Source of the DNA: Cereibacter sphaeroides
Lineage (GTDB): Bacteria > Pseudomonadota > Alphaproteobacteria > Rhodobacterales > Rhodobacteraceae
Direction of reading: 5' to 3'
DNA length: 58,923 nt
NCBI GenBank assembly: GCA_003243455.1
Contig: QFQS01000010.1
Coordinates: forward strand, 1 to 58,923
Below the pieces are notes generated by a model that made no database searches, was not told the DNA's origin, and saw only the letters and a program-made list of their open reading frames with translations. Positions 37,718 to 44,557 of the stretch are shown in pieces. Within the stretch, counting starts at the first letter, position 1. Every line of letters begins with the position of its first letter. Both the position numbers and the translations under genes were made by a program.

Positions 37718-40159
37718 ATGGCCGACTATAAACTTTCCAACGTAGGGAAAGAGTACATCGTCCGATCGCGTACGACGTTTAAAGTCGCGCACGCATCGGG
37801 CGAGTACCTTATGCAGCGGTACCCGGTTGTCACTCACCAGGACATCCGGTTCGCCACCGCCAGCAAAGAATACCTGCTCAAGATGCCCACCCGTATGTAT
37901 GCAGCGGTGGCGGTGGGCGAGTACCTTATGCAGCGGTACCCGACAAAGACCCGGCACGATATTCGCTTCTCGCATCTGAACAAAGAATACCTGCTCAAGA
38001 TGCCGGTGCGGATGTACTTTAGCAATATCAGCCGCGAGTTCATTACGCAAGACACGCCGGTTGTGGATCGCTACGACTTCCGTATGCAATGGCTCAACCG
38101 CGAGCTTATCTATCGTGTCATCCCGTACAAACTGCAGGCCGTCAGCCGTGAGATAATTTATAAGTATCTCGAAAAGCCGACCATCAAAGGGCAGGTCAAA
38201 CAAACTGTAAACTACGCCGTCATGCACGCGGTGTGGCCAACGCTGAATGACACCATTTCCGCCGAGCGCGTGGTGCAGAGCCGCCAGCTGGTGACAATCA
38301 AGTCGCCGGATATGCCGTTCTACTGGTCGAATACGCGCGTGTCGCAGGAGTTTGTACAGGTTCTGCAGTCGAAGCCGAGTTATGTACAGGGCGTGCAGCA
38401 TACCAAACAGGTACGCGCGCTGGCGGCCGGTGAAGCGAACTACACCCTTGCCGAAGACATGTGGTCTAAGTCGAGCAACCGGCAGACGGTGATGCTGTCA
38501 TGCCAGTCCATCGACATCCCGTACCAGCCGGTGTCCGGCGAGTACATGCGTCAGAACCGGTTGCTGGTGGTGCAGGCCGACGTCAAACCGTTCTGGATCT
38601 CTCCGGTCTCCAACAAGTCATCGCCGATGCTGGTGGTGCAGTCATTACCGGTCGCGTTCACCTATAAACCCGCGTCCGTTAAGCAACTGCCGCACATGGT
38701 CGTTCAGTCGAAGCCAGTGGCATGGGAACATCGCCCAGCGTCAGACGCCCAGCTGCCGATGCTGGTGGCGCAGAAACGCCCGACGGAACGCCTGCCGCGG
38801 TCGCCGATTGACGTTCCGGCGATGCTGTCTCAGGCGGTTGTGAAACGCCCGACGGAATATTTACCGTACTCCGACGAGAGCGTCCCTGGCGTGTATTCGC
38901 AGGCCGTGATTGCCACCGAAATGCCGGAGCCGTTCAGTAGTGACATCGCTGCCGGTCTGGTACAGCTGGTGTTGCAGCCTACCGTTATGCCGGATCCTTT
39001 CGGTATGGTGCATGACGCCACGGCGGTAAACCTGACGGTACAGTCCCGCCCGGAAATAATGCCTATCTCCCGTGAGAACGTGGCGCAGGAAGCCGCGATG
39101 ATCCTGCAGAAGCGCGTTGACCAAGCGCCGATCTCTTTCGAGGACGTGCCGCAGGCCGTGAGCATGGTTGTGTGGGACAGGCCGGTAGAGTTCGCTATTT
39201 CGTTTGCGCCGGTCGCCCAGGTTCGCGTTACCACGTTGATGAAAGTTCCGGCAGGTTACTATCCACTCCCCGACCAGTACCTCATGCGTAACCGCGTGGC
39301 CCAGGTGCGAATGAAGGTACTCCGTGCGAACCCTTATCCGGTGCCGCCGATCTCCTACACCTATTACGCGCAGGCACGCACCGTGTTTACGCAGAAAGCA
39401 GTGGACGGGGATTATCTTGATCCGGAAACGGTGTATCAGCGGTCACGGTTCGTCCGTCTGCCATCGTTCACCGAGCTGGTCGCGCAGCGCCGTGTGCAGG
39501 CAATGCCGATTTCCCAGACGCGGGTACCGCAGATTCACTCCCGTACGCTGCAGGGCGTGACTTATCCGGATCCTGCGACCATCGGCAACTCCGGTATCTT
39601 CAACCGGCAGACGCTACAGACGCTGGCGGTCACGAAGCAATACCCTGACATCGGTATTCCGCAGTCTCAGCTGCGCGTGATGCAGGTGGCACGGCAGACG
39701 GCGCTGGTGGCGGAGTACGCCGATCCGGGCGAGCTGGCGAACTTCGACATCGTTGATCAGCTGGTCGAACAGGTAGGCTTAACTGATTCGTACAGTGACC
39801 CAGCCTCGCTACATTCTCCGAATACGGCGTGGCAGATTTCGCAACAAATGGCCTTAATGGGTGACTATGCTGACCCCGATAAGCTACACTCGCCTGTGGT
39901 GGCGTACCAACTCGTCGAACAGGCGTCTTTGGTCGCGGACTATCCGGATAAGGACTCTCCGCAGTCCCTGTTACGGATCGCGCAAGTGACACAACAAAGT
40001 GCATTCTCGGCGACTTACCCGGACAAAGACACGTTGAAGTCGATGACAAGGGTATATCAGATCAGACAGCAATCCGCCCGTCGTGATCTGACGATGTATC
40101 AGTTCCCGGCACCGAAGCGCAGGCACCGTGTGCGAATTGTGTGTCGTTTTGTTTACTGA
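37718..40159 (+). CDS. long repeat-built tail fibre protein
   Basis: 813 residues built almost wholly from repeats. Residues about 25-110 contain two copies of a roughly 42-residue unit (GEYLMQRYP, then IRF, then KEYLLKMP-RMY). The middle is a run of about 25-residue units marked by PIS/PYS, a VPQ/VPA turn and a following -VVQ or -LQ strand. The last about 160 residues have five roughly 32-residue units marked by Y-DP/DK, LHSP and QQ-A. No enzymatic motif is visible. The regular strand-turn spacing suggests an extended fibre; no attachment or chaperone domain is recognised. Confidence 0.7.
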   Translation: MADYKLSNVGKEYIVRSRTTFKVAHASGEYLMQRYPVVTHQDIRFATASKEYLLKMPTRMYAAVAVGEYLMQRYPTKTRHDIRFSHLNKEYLLKMPVRMYFSNISREFITQDTPVVDRYDFRMQWLNRELIYRVIPYKLQAVSREIIYKYLEKPTIKGQVKQTVNYAVMHAVWPTLNDTISAERVVQSRQLVTIKSPDMPFYWSNTRVSQEFVQVLQSKPSYVQGVQHTKQVRALAAGEANYTLAEDMWSKSSNRQTVMLSCQSIDIPYQPVSGEYMRQNRLLVVQADVKPFWISPVSNKSSPMLVVQSLPVAFTYKPASVKQLPHMVVQSKPVAWEHRPASDAQLPMLVAQKRPTERLPRSPIDVPAMLSQAVVKRPTEYLPYSDESVPGVYSQAVIATEMPEPFSSDIAAGLVQLVLQPTVMPDPFGMVHDATAVNLTVQSRPEIMPISRENVAQEAAMILQKRVDQAPISFEDVPQAVSMVVWDRPVEFAISFAPVAQVRVTTLMKVPAGYYPLPDQYLMRNRVAQVRMKVLRANPYPVPPISYTYYAQARTVFTQKAVDGDYLDPETVYQRSRFVRLPSFTELVAQRRVQAMPISQTRVPQIHSRTLQGVTYPDPATIGNSGIFNRQTLQTLAVTKQYPDIGIPQSQLRVMQVARQTALVAEYADPGELANFDIVDQLVEQVGLTDSYSDPASLHSPNTAWQISQQMALMGDYADPDKLHSPVVAYQLVEQASLVADYPDKDSPQSLLRIAQVTQQSAFSATYPDKDTLKSMTRVYQIRQQSARRDLTMYQFPAPKRRHRVRIVCRFVY

Positions 40160-40168
40160 TATTAACAG

Positions 40169-40188
40169 ACGGGCTTCGGCCCGTTTTT
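40169..40188 (+). terminator. intrinsic terminator after the tail genes
   Basis: ACGGGC stem, TTCG tetraloop, GCCCGT stem (40169-40184) with TTTTT. Separates the tail operon from the lysis cassette. Confidence 0.88.
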
Positions 40189-40202
40189 ATTGAAGGGGAT
40201 CT

Positions 40203-40529
40203 ATGTCCATCCAGAGCCAGGAAGATAGTCGGGGCACCGGCATGAAGCTAGACCTGACGATTAACATTCCAACCATGTTGTCCATTTTTGCGATGGTGGC
40301 TGGCGCTGTAACGTACGTGAACGGGCAAATTACTGCCATCAACAACCAGCAGCTCGTGACGGCCGGCGACGTCAAAGTTCTGCAGACTCAGGTGAACAGC
40401 CAGGGTTCGCAGATGGCCACCCTCCGTCTCGATACAGCTGGTCAATTGACCCAATTCCGTTCTGAGGTTCGTCAGGATCTTAAAGACCTGAAAGACGGAA
40501 TGGACAGACTCAATAACCGTGGACGTTAA
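40203..40529 (+). CDS. small membrane protein with coiled coil, candidate holin
   Basis: 108 residues. One transmembrane helix (residues about 22-43, IPTMLSIFAMVAGAVTYV) followed by a helical, heptad-like C-terminus (QTQVNSQGSQMATLRL onward). First gene of the lysis cassette with an AAGGGGA site, two bases before the lysozyme-like gene. By position a holin, by architecture (one helix plus coiled coil) also compatible with DUF2730-type phage proteins. Not proven to form holes. Confidence 0.55.
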   Translation: MSIQSQEDSRGTGMKLDLTINIPTMLSIFAMVAGAVTYVNGQITAINNQQLVTAGDVKVLQTQVNSQGSQMATLRLDTAGQLTQFRSEVRQDLKDLKDGMDRLNNRGR

Positions 40530-40531
40530 TC

Positions 40532-41284
40532 ATGCCGAAATATACCGAGTATTTTGGGAACCGAAAACTGCCGCGCGGCATCCGGAATAACAATCCGGGG
40601 AACATCCGCTGGGGCAGTCCGTGGCAGGGTCTCGTGAAGAACGGGAAACTGCAGGACGCGTCATTCTGTCTCTTCACTGACGCCGCGTACGGCATCCGCG
40701 CTATCGCCGCCACGCTGATCACCTATTACGACAAGCGCAAAGCGAAAGATGGCAGCAAGATCGACTCCATCCGGGAGGTCATCGAACGGTGGGCACCGCC
40801 GAACGAGAACGACACGCCTGCCTACGCCAACCAGATCGCCCGTGTTCTACAGGTCTCCCCCGACAGTGAAACCCTTAACCTCCACGACTACCGCACCATG
40901 CGCGCGCTGGTGGAAGGGATCATCCGTCACGAGTGCGGCGACCCTAAACGCTACGGGGTAACGCCTCACAACAACGTCAACGAGTGGTACCCGGACGAGG
41001 TGATCGACGAAGGCTTGCGCCGCGCCGGTCTCACGAAGCCGGTCACTACGGTTGCAGCCGTTCCCGCCACGAAGACCACTGCTGCCGCTGGCGGTGCCGT
41101 CGTTGTAGGGGCCGGTCAGCTGATGGACGTCAGCCAGCCTGTCATTGACGCCGTGCGCAGCTCGCAGGACAACATCACGTCAGGCGAGTGGGTTCGCATC
41201 GGCTTCGGGGTGGTGACGGTCTGCATCGGTGTGTGGCTTGCGTACGTCCAGTACCGCAAGTTCAAAGCCGGACAGTCGGTCTGA
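40532..41284 (+). CDS. lysozyme-like endolysin with C-terminal membrane segment
   Basis: 250 residues. Residues about 14-130 carry the phage structural lysozyme pattern: GIRNNNPGNIRWG at 16-28, FCLFTDAAYGIRAIAATLITYY, then YANQIARVLQV. No signal peptide at the N-terminus. After a Thr/Ala linker, a hydrophobic patch (AAAGGAVVVGAGQL, about 182-196) and a clear transmembrane helix (IGFGVVTVCIGVWLAYVQY, about 220-238) close the protein. The C-terminal membrane anchor is unusual for an endolysin and suggests controlled release or membrane tethering. Confidence 0.8.
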   Translation: MPKYTEYFGNRKLPRGIRNNNPGNIRWGSPWQGLVKNGKLQDASFCLFTDAAYGIRAIAATLITYYDKRKAKDGSKIDSIREVIERWAPPNENDTPAYANQIARVLQVSPDSETLNLHDYRTMRALVEGIIRHECGDPKRYGVTPHNNVNEWYPDEVIDEGLRRAGLTKPVTTVAAVPATKTTAAAGGAVVVGAGQLMDVSQPVIDAVRSSQDNITSGEWVRIGFGVVTVCIGVWLAYVQYRKFKAGQSV

Positions 41285-41562
41285 TGGCCATCTGGTCAAA
41301 AATCAAAACGGGCGTCCTTGTGGCGCTCGCTTTCGTTGGGGTGCTGATTGGCGTCTGGTTTGGCGGCCGGCGCAGCGGAACAGTCAGCGAGCAGTTCCAG
41401 CGGAAGAAAGAAGAGCTGCAGGCGGAGAAAGAGACGAACCAGCAGCACGTTAATACCCGGAAGGAGATAAATGATGCGCAGGACACGACCAACTCTCTGC
41501 CTCCTGGCGATGCTAACCGTCGCCTTCGTGATGGCTGGATGCGTGACGAAACCGACGAATAA
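41284..41562 (+). CDS. i-spanin (Rz-like)
   Basis: 92 residues from the ATG overlapping the lysozyme TGA. N-terminal transmembrane helix (residues about 9-27), then a charged coiled coil (RKKEELQAEKETNQQHVN) and a short polar end. This is the inner membrane subunit of the spanin pair that disrupts the outer membrane at the last step of lysis. Confidence 0.85.
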   Translation: MAIWSKIKTGVLVALAFVGVLIGVWFGGRRSGTVSEQFQRKKEELQAEKETNQQHVNTRKEINDAQDTTNSLPPGDANRRLRDGWMRDETDE

Positions 41563-41740
41563 GGATCCCGACCCGCGGGACTTCTGCCTGGTGGCCAAAG
41601 CCATCTACATTGGCAAAGACGACGTTTTGACAGACAAAACGGCAGAACAGATTTACACTCACGACTGCACCGGTCAGCGGTTATGCGGCTGGGGTGGCAA
41701 ACGTGCTGCCGAGGTTTGTAGTCGTCACCGTGTACAGTAA
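41471..41740 (+). CDS. o-spanin lipoprotein (Rz1-like), overlapping the i-spanin gene
   Basis: 89 residues in the +1 frame relative to the i-spanin, overlapping its last 92 bases. Signal sequence with two basic residues, a hydrophobic core and the lipobox VMAGC (cysteine at residue 24), then a Lys/Pro/Asp-rich periplasmic part with further cysteines. Overlapping Rz/Rz1 genes are typical; the outer membrane partner here is longer than most Rz1 proteins. Start could be either of two adjacent ATGs. Confidence 0.85.
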   Translation: MMRRTRPTLCLLAMLTVAFVMAGCVTKPTNKDPDPRDFCLVAKAIYIGKDDVLTDKTAEQIYTHDCTGQRLCGWGGKRAAEVCSRHRVQ

Positions 41741-41749
41741 TAAAAGAGA

Positions 41750-41778
41750 CCCGCCTGTCAGGGAAATCGGCAGGCGGG
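41750..41778 (-). terminator. hairpin terminator between convergent operons
   Basis: CCCGCCTG (41750-41757) pairs with CAGGCGGG (41771-41778). On the minus strand the stem is followed by TCTCTTTTATT, so it best ends the leftward early operon; on the plus strand there is no T run. Confidence 0.75.
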
Positions 41779-41810
41779 CCAAGTGTGGAACCATCTAATT
41801 GTCGTCCCTT

Positions 41811-42173
41811 CTATTCTAGTCCTTCCGAGATTTCTTTGCAGATGCAGTAAAGTCGTTTTGCGTCAGATGGCCTGATGGAGATGGGCGTGTCTCTTGCCCG
41901 CGGTATCGGGTCATTACGTCTTACTTTTCGTTGCAGCCACTGGTGGCCATGTATGTGTCCTTCCCATGTGATGTATCGAAGATGCTGTAGTTTAGAAAGT
42001 ACACCCTGATAAGGTCGGCTCATTAAGTCGCATATCCGGAAAAGGTGATCACCTCTGAGAACAGCTTTTTTCAGGTATTCTACCTCTTCTTCTGTCCATC
42101 TCTTTCCTGATCGAGCCGCCGGTCGGGGAGGAACAAGATAGATTCTCTCCGGCATTTCAAGGTTCGTCTTCAT
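41811..42173 (-). CDS. small SANT/Myb-like DNA-binding protein
   Basis: 120 residues from the ATG preceded by GGGGAAG and overlapping the upstream stop (ATGA). Residues about 20-65 (KRWTEEEVEYLKKAV, then IGE-like ICDLMSRPYQGVLSKLQHL) have the spaced Trp and helix pattern of Myb/SANT domains. It is last in the leftward operon before the terminator. A DNA-binding role is likely; target unknown. Confidence 0.6.
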   Translation of the reverse strand: MKTNLEMPERIYLVPPRPAARSGKRWTEEEVEYLKKAVLRGDHLFRICDLMSRPYQGVLSKLQHLRYITWEGHIHGHQWLQRKVRRNDPIPRARDTPISIRPSDAKRLYCICKEISEGLE

Positions 42174-42394
42174 ATCTTCCCCGTGATGCTGACTTTCACC
42201 CACACCTGCGTGTCGACGTGCATGAAAAATGATTTAAGCGGGAAACGCGTGTGCCCGATGCCGATTTCGACTCTGTTTTTACGGGACACGTCTTCGACTG
42301 TACCTCGTACGAAGTGCTTAGGACGGAAATACCAGATGCGTTTGCCTTCCGGCAGGTCGCCGACACGCACCAGTCTGTATCGAGATTTATACAT
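42170..42394 (-). CDS. small beta-rich protein, family unknown
   Basis: 74 residues. LPEGKRIWYFRPKHFVRGTV at the start and VDTQVWVKV at the end suggest a small barrel (SH3/KOW-like). The end aligns loosely with the neighbouring 90-residue protein (IRVWVEV), so the two may be paralogues. Overlaps both neighbours. Confidence 0.6.
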   Translation of the reverse strand: MYKSRYRLVRVGDLPEGKRIWYFRPKHFVRGTVEDVSRKNRVEIGIGHTRFPLKSFFMHVDTQVWVKVSITGKI

Positions 42395-42659
42395 CTACCA
42401 CCTCCACCCATACACGAATATCGGCCCAAACGGTGCTGGTAAATATACGGTTTAGCCTCTTCACTCTCACCTTAATCACGCTGAACTTCCCATACTGGTT
42501 TATGACGTGCTTTACCAGGTATCCTTTTGACGGCGGCGCGTTCGGGTCTAACCTTATTTCTGGATCAGGGCAGCGTTTGCGGTTCGGCATCTTCCAGAAA
42601 ATGTCGCCTGGCGCCAGTGATGAAAGCGCTACCTGCTTATAATGGGGCTTATTGCTCAT
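42387..42659 (-). CDS. small beta-rich protein, family unknown
   Basis: 90 residues. LAPGDIFWKMPN at the start and WADIRVWVEVVDV at the end; basic middle (VIKVRVKRLNRI). First gene of the promoter unit at 42695-42723. Its ribosome site GGGAG lies in the 3-prime arm of the hairpin at 42667-42696. Confidence 0.6.
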   Translation of the reverse strand: MSNKPHYKQVALSSLAPGDIFWKMPNRKRCPDPEIRLDPNAPPSKGYLVKHVINQYGKFSVIKVRVKRLNRIFTSTVWADIRVWVEVVDV

Positions 42660-42666
42660 AATAAAA

Positions 42667-42696
42667 ATGCTCCCGTAGTAGTGGCTACAGGAGCAT
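42667..42696 (-). terminator. hairpin overlapping promoter and ribosome site
   Basis: On the minus strand ATGCTCC (42696-42690) pairs with GGGAGCAT (ending 42667) and is followed by TTTTATT. Transcripts reading in from upstream contain both arms and could terminate; transcripts from the local promoter begin within the first arm and would leave the GGGAG free. Confidence 0.65.
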
Positions 42697-42723
42697 TATG
42701 TTGATACATGCGGTGTGTGTCAA
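42695..42723 (-). promoter_or_regulatory. leftward promoter with operator palindrome
   Basis: TTGACA (42718-42723) and CATAAT (42695-42700), 17-base spacer, minus strand. The palindrome GATACATGCGGTGTGTGTC (42703-42721) overlaps the -35 box, as at eight other sites in this window. Confidence 0.75.
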
Positions 42724-42730
42724 ACTCTTT

Positions 42731-42949
42731 CTAACTTTCTTTGCTGAAATCGATGTGCTGCGCTTCATGCCATGCCTTATTTTTGGCCTGGCGATTAGAC
42801 AAACCTTCCGCGACAAGTTCTTCGACGCGCCGTTTCTGCCAGGCAATGTATTTCTCCTTCCCCTGTCCGTCCATCGTCCTGCCGTTGGCGGTTATGCGTG
42901 CCACTTTCTTCTCCAGCCGTTTCACACGTTGTTCCAGCGTGAGAGCCAT
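42731..42949 (-). CDS. small basic helical protein
   Basis: 72 residues, highly charged helices (LEQRVKRLEKKVARI at the start is a short coiled coil; then YIAWQKRRVEELVAEGLS). Family not recognised. GAGG ribosome site. Second gene of the unit started by the promoter at 43314-43343. Confidence 0.6.
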   Translation of the reverse strand: MALTLEQRVKRLEKKVARITANGRTMDGQGKEKYIAWQKRRVEELVAEGLSNRQAKNKAWHEAQHIDFSKES

Positions 42950-42957
42950 AGTTACCT

Positions 42958-43278
42958 CTACCAGTCTCGTTTGCGGAGGTAATCCGCGTTGAATGAAAAC
43001 CGGACTTTACCTTCATTGTCCGGGTCAATGGTTACATCGATCGCCCGCAGCTTGCGCCAGCCGACGAACTTCGCCGGAATGAAGTGCGTGTTAAAGCCGG
43101 GGAGCAGGTGCATGTAGTAGTGGATCGGTTTGAACGGTACCGAGAAATCAGGCGCGTCATGGTACGACATCTGCCGCATTACCCGTACTGCCTCCCGATA
43201 CGCTTCTGCGCGACGCATGTGGCGACGCATGATGGCCTCACGTCGTCGCAGCTGGTCGATGTGGTGTGCTGGTGACAT
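42958..43278 (-). CDS. hypothetical protein
   Basis: 106 residues. A basic helical N-terminus (LRRREAIMRRHMRRAEAYRE) then a beta-rich part (RAIDVTIDPDNEGKVRFSFN). Not recognised. It follows the hairpin at 43283-43316, whose 3-prime arm supplies GAGGGG as ribosome site. Confidence 0.6.
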   Translation of the reverse strand: MSPAHHIDQLRRREAIMRRHMRRAEAYREAVRVMRQMSYHDAPDFSVPFKPIHYYMHLLPGFNTHFIPAKFVGWRKLRAIDVTIDPDNEGKVRFSFNADYLRKRDW

Positions 43279-43282
43279 TGAA

Positions 43283-43316
43283 ATTCCCCTCGTTGGTAGT
43301 GACCGTCAAGGGGAAT
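43283..43316 (-). terminator. 8-bp stem hairpin overlapping promoter and ribosome site
   Basis: ATTCCCCT and AGGGGAAT (43283-43290 and 43309-43316) are exact complements around an 18-base loop. On the minus strand the first arm overlaps the -10 region and the second arm carries the GAGGGG ribosome site of the next gene; AATTTCA follows. Same architecture as 42667-42696. Confidence 0.65.
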
Positions 43317-43343
43317 ATAGTTTACACATGCCGTATGTGTCAA
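43314..43343 (-). promoter_or_regulatory. leftward promoter with operator palindrome
   Basis: TTGACA (43338-43343) with TATATT (43314-43319, 18-base spacer) or CTATAT (17-base spacer). Palindrome TACACATGCCGTATGTGTC at 43323-43341 overlaps the -35 box. Confidence 0.75.
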
Positions 43344-43543
43344 CGGTTTTCCTTAATCTGCAAAGAGTCCATCGGACTCCCCTGTATGACGCAGCCGGTA
43401 GTGGGCGCCCAGGATGTGCGGGTTTGATCGTTGATGCCGGTAAGCGCGCAACTGGACGAACCAATTGCTGACCAGATAAAATAGAGCGCGACGATCAGTA
43501 ATCCCGCTACTATCAGTCCGTTAAGTCGTTTGTTAGTAGCCAT
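43340..43543 (-). CDS. small single-pass membrane protein
   Basis: 67 residues. A transmembrane helix spans about residues 8-27 (LNGLIVAGLLIVALYFIWSA), preceded by a basic N-terminus, so the C-terminal part with two cysteines probably faces the periplasm. Family unknown. GGAGG site. Confidence 0.65.
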   Translation of the reverse strand: MATNKRLNGLIVAGLLIVALYFIWSAIGSSSCALTGINDQTRTSWAPTTGCVIQGSPMDSLQIKENR

Positions 43544-43557
43544 TTCAGCCTCCGAAA

Positions 43558-43602
43558 ACGATTCGCTGGTGGGCTTTGACCTTACCCCAAACCGCGAATC
43601 GT
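43558..43602. repeat. 9-bp inverted repeat upstream of the membrane protein gene
   Basis: ACGATTCGC (43558-43566) and its exact complement GCGAATCGT (43594-43602), 27 bases apart. On the minus strand the hairpin is followed by TTTTC and then the GGAGG site. Possible terminator of the methyltransferase operon or a leader structure. Confidence 0.6.
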
Positions 43603-43637
43603 CTATTTCAGATTAGTCCTTTAAACAAGAATTTGAC

Positions 43638-44339
43638 TTAAATCTCGTCCCATGTCTTGATCCAGCGCTCTCTGTCAGCCTCTGTAACTTTGGCCAAAGG
43701 CATACCGATTTCCATAAGCCGTTCGCGTGAAATGTACTCCTCCGGGAACCGGTGGCGGCTCTCGCCGTCGAAGATGATCACCGAAGCGCCGAAGCCAGCT
43801 GACGTCGTCTCGCTTGCCAGCGGGTCAGGGCGGTACCAGACCGGCACGTCAAACCCGATGCGCCCTTTGATGTGGATGATGCGGCTGCAGAGTTCGTCCG
43901 GCCACCAGCTTTCGGATGTGGCGGACTTCGTCACCCACAACGACGGTACGCCCTGCAGGTGCTCGGCGTGGGCTTTGGCCATGATGTGCGTCATGCCGGT
44001 CAGGTGAGGCGCTTTCCGTCCCTTCGCGGCGCGCTTAATGCTGTATGGCGGGTTAGCGAAGCACTTCACTGGTTCCATTGGATCGGCACCGCAGAGGTCG
44101 GCACCACGCTGCAATGCCTTGCCCCAATCCTGCGTCAGCGCATTGTCTTCCGCCGTGAAGTACGTGCGGCATTTTGCATTCTGGCCATCGGTGAACAGGT
44201 CAACGACCAGCGGCCCGTAAAGGTGGTTCACCGCAGCAAACAGCCAGTCAGGTGTGCGCCACTGATCGCCAATCTCTTTCGCCAGGTGTGTCTCCTGCTC
44301 ACGCAATGCCTGCAGGTCGGAAATATATTGCTCTTTCAT
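43638..44339 (-). CDS. phage N6-adenine DNA methyltransferase (Dam-like)
   Basis: 233 residues from the internal ATG (MKEQYISDL); the longer frame would overlap the upstream gene. The family pattern of PF05869 is present: QWRTPDWLFAAVN near residue 27, VVDLFTDGQNAKCRTYFTAED near 42-62, catalytic CFANPPYS near 93-100, then a C-terminal SGFGASVIIF-like strand. It would methylate adenine in phage DNA, likely to resist host restriction. Within the leftward accessory operon beside the C5-methyltransferase locus. Confidence 0.88.
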   Translation of the reverse strand: MKEQYISDLQALREQETHLAKEIGDQWRTPDWLFAAVNHLYGPLVVDLFTDGQNAKCRTYFTAEDNALTQDWGKALQRGADLCGADPMEPVKCFANPPYSIKRAAKGRKAPHLTGMTHIMAKAHAEHLQGVPSLWVTKSATSESWWPDELCSRIIHIKGRIGFDVPVWYRPDPLASETTSAGFGASVIIFDGESRHRFPEEYISRERLMEIGMPLAKVTEADRERWIKTWDEI

Positions 44340-44347
44340 GATCGTCC

Positions 44348-44557
44348 TTACGCTCGTCTCTTCATCCACGAGCTGTTCTGTCCTGGCACATGGCCAACAT
44401 GGAATTTCCCGCAGTGCGGGCAGCGGTAGGCGTGCAGGTTGCCCTGCCACCCTTTCTTGCGGTGGAGCTTGCCGATCGCTGCTGCCGCATCTGACAGCGT
44501 GGCGTGACCGACTTTAGAGCCGCACATCTTGCGGCGTACGTTCCTTTTACTGGCCAT
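44348..44557 (-). CDS. small zinc-ribbon-like protein
   Basis: 69 residues, basic. YRCPHCGKFHVGH near residues 44-56 offers Cys and His ligands; an upstream MCGSKVGH adds Cys/His. Similar small proteins are common in phage early operons. Its start overlaps the stop of the C5-methyltransferase frame. Confidence 0.65.
   Translation of the reverse strand: MASKRNVRRKMCGSKVGHATLSDAAAAIGKLHRKKGWQGNLHAYRCPHCGKFHVGHVPGQNSSWMKRRA

Noticed and set aside
37163..38401. 412-codon open frame on the minus strand opposite the tail fibre
   Set aside because: Same antisense effect of G/C-ending codons; crosses two convincing plus-strand genes.
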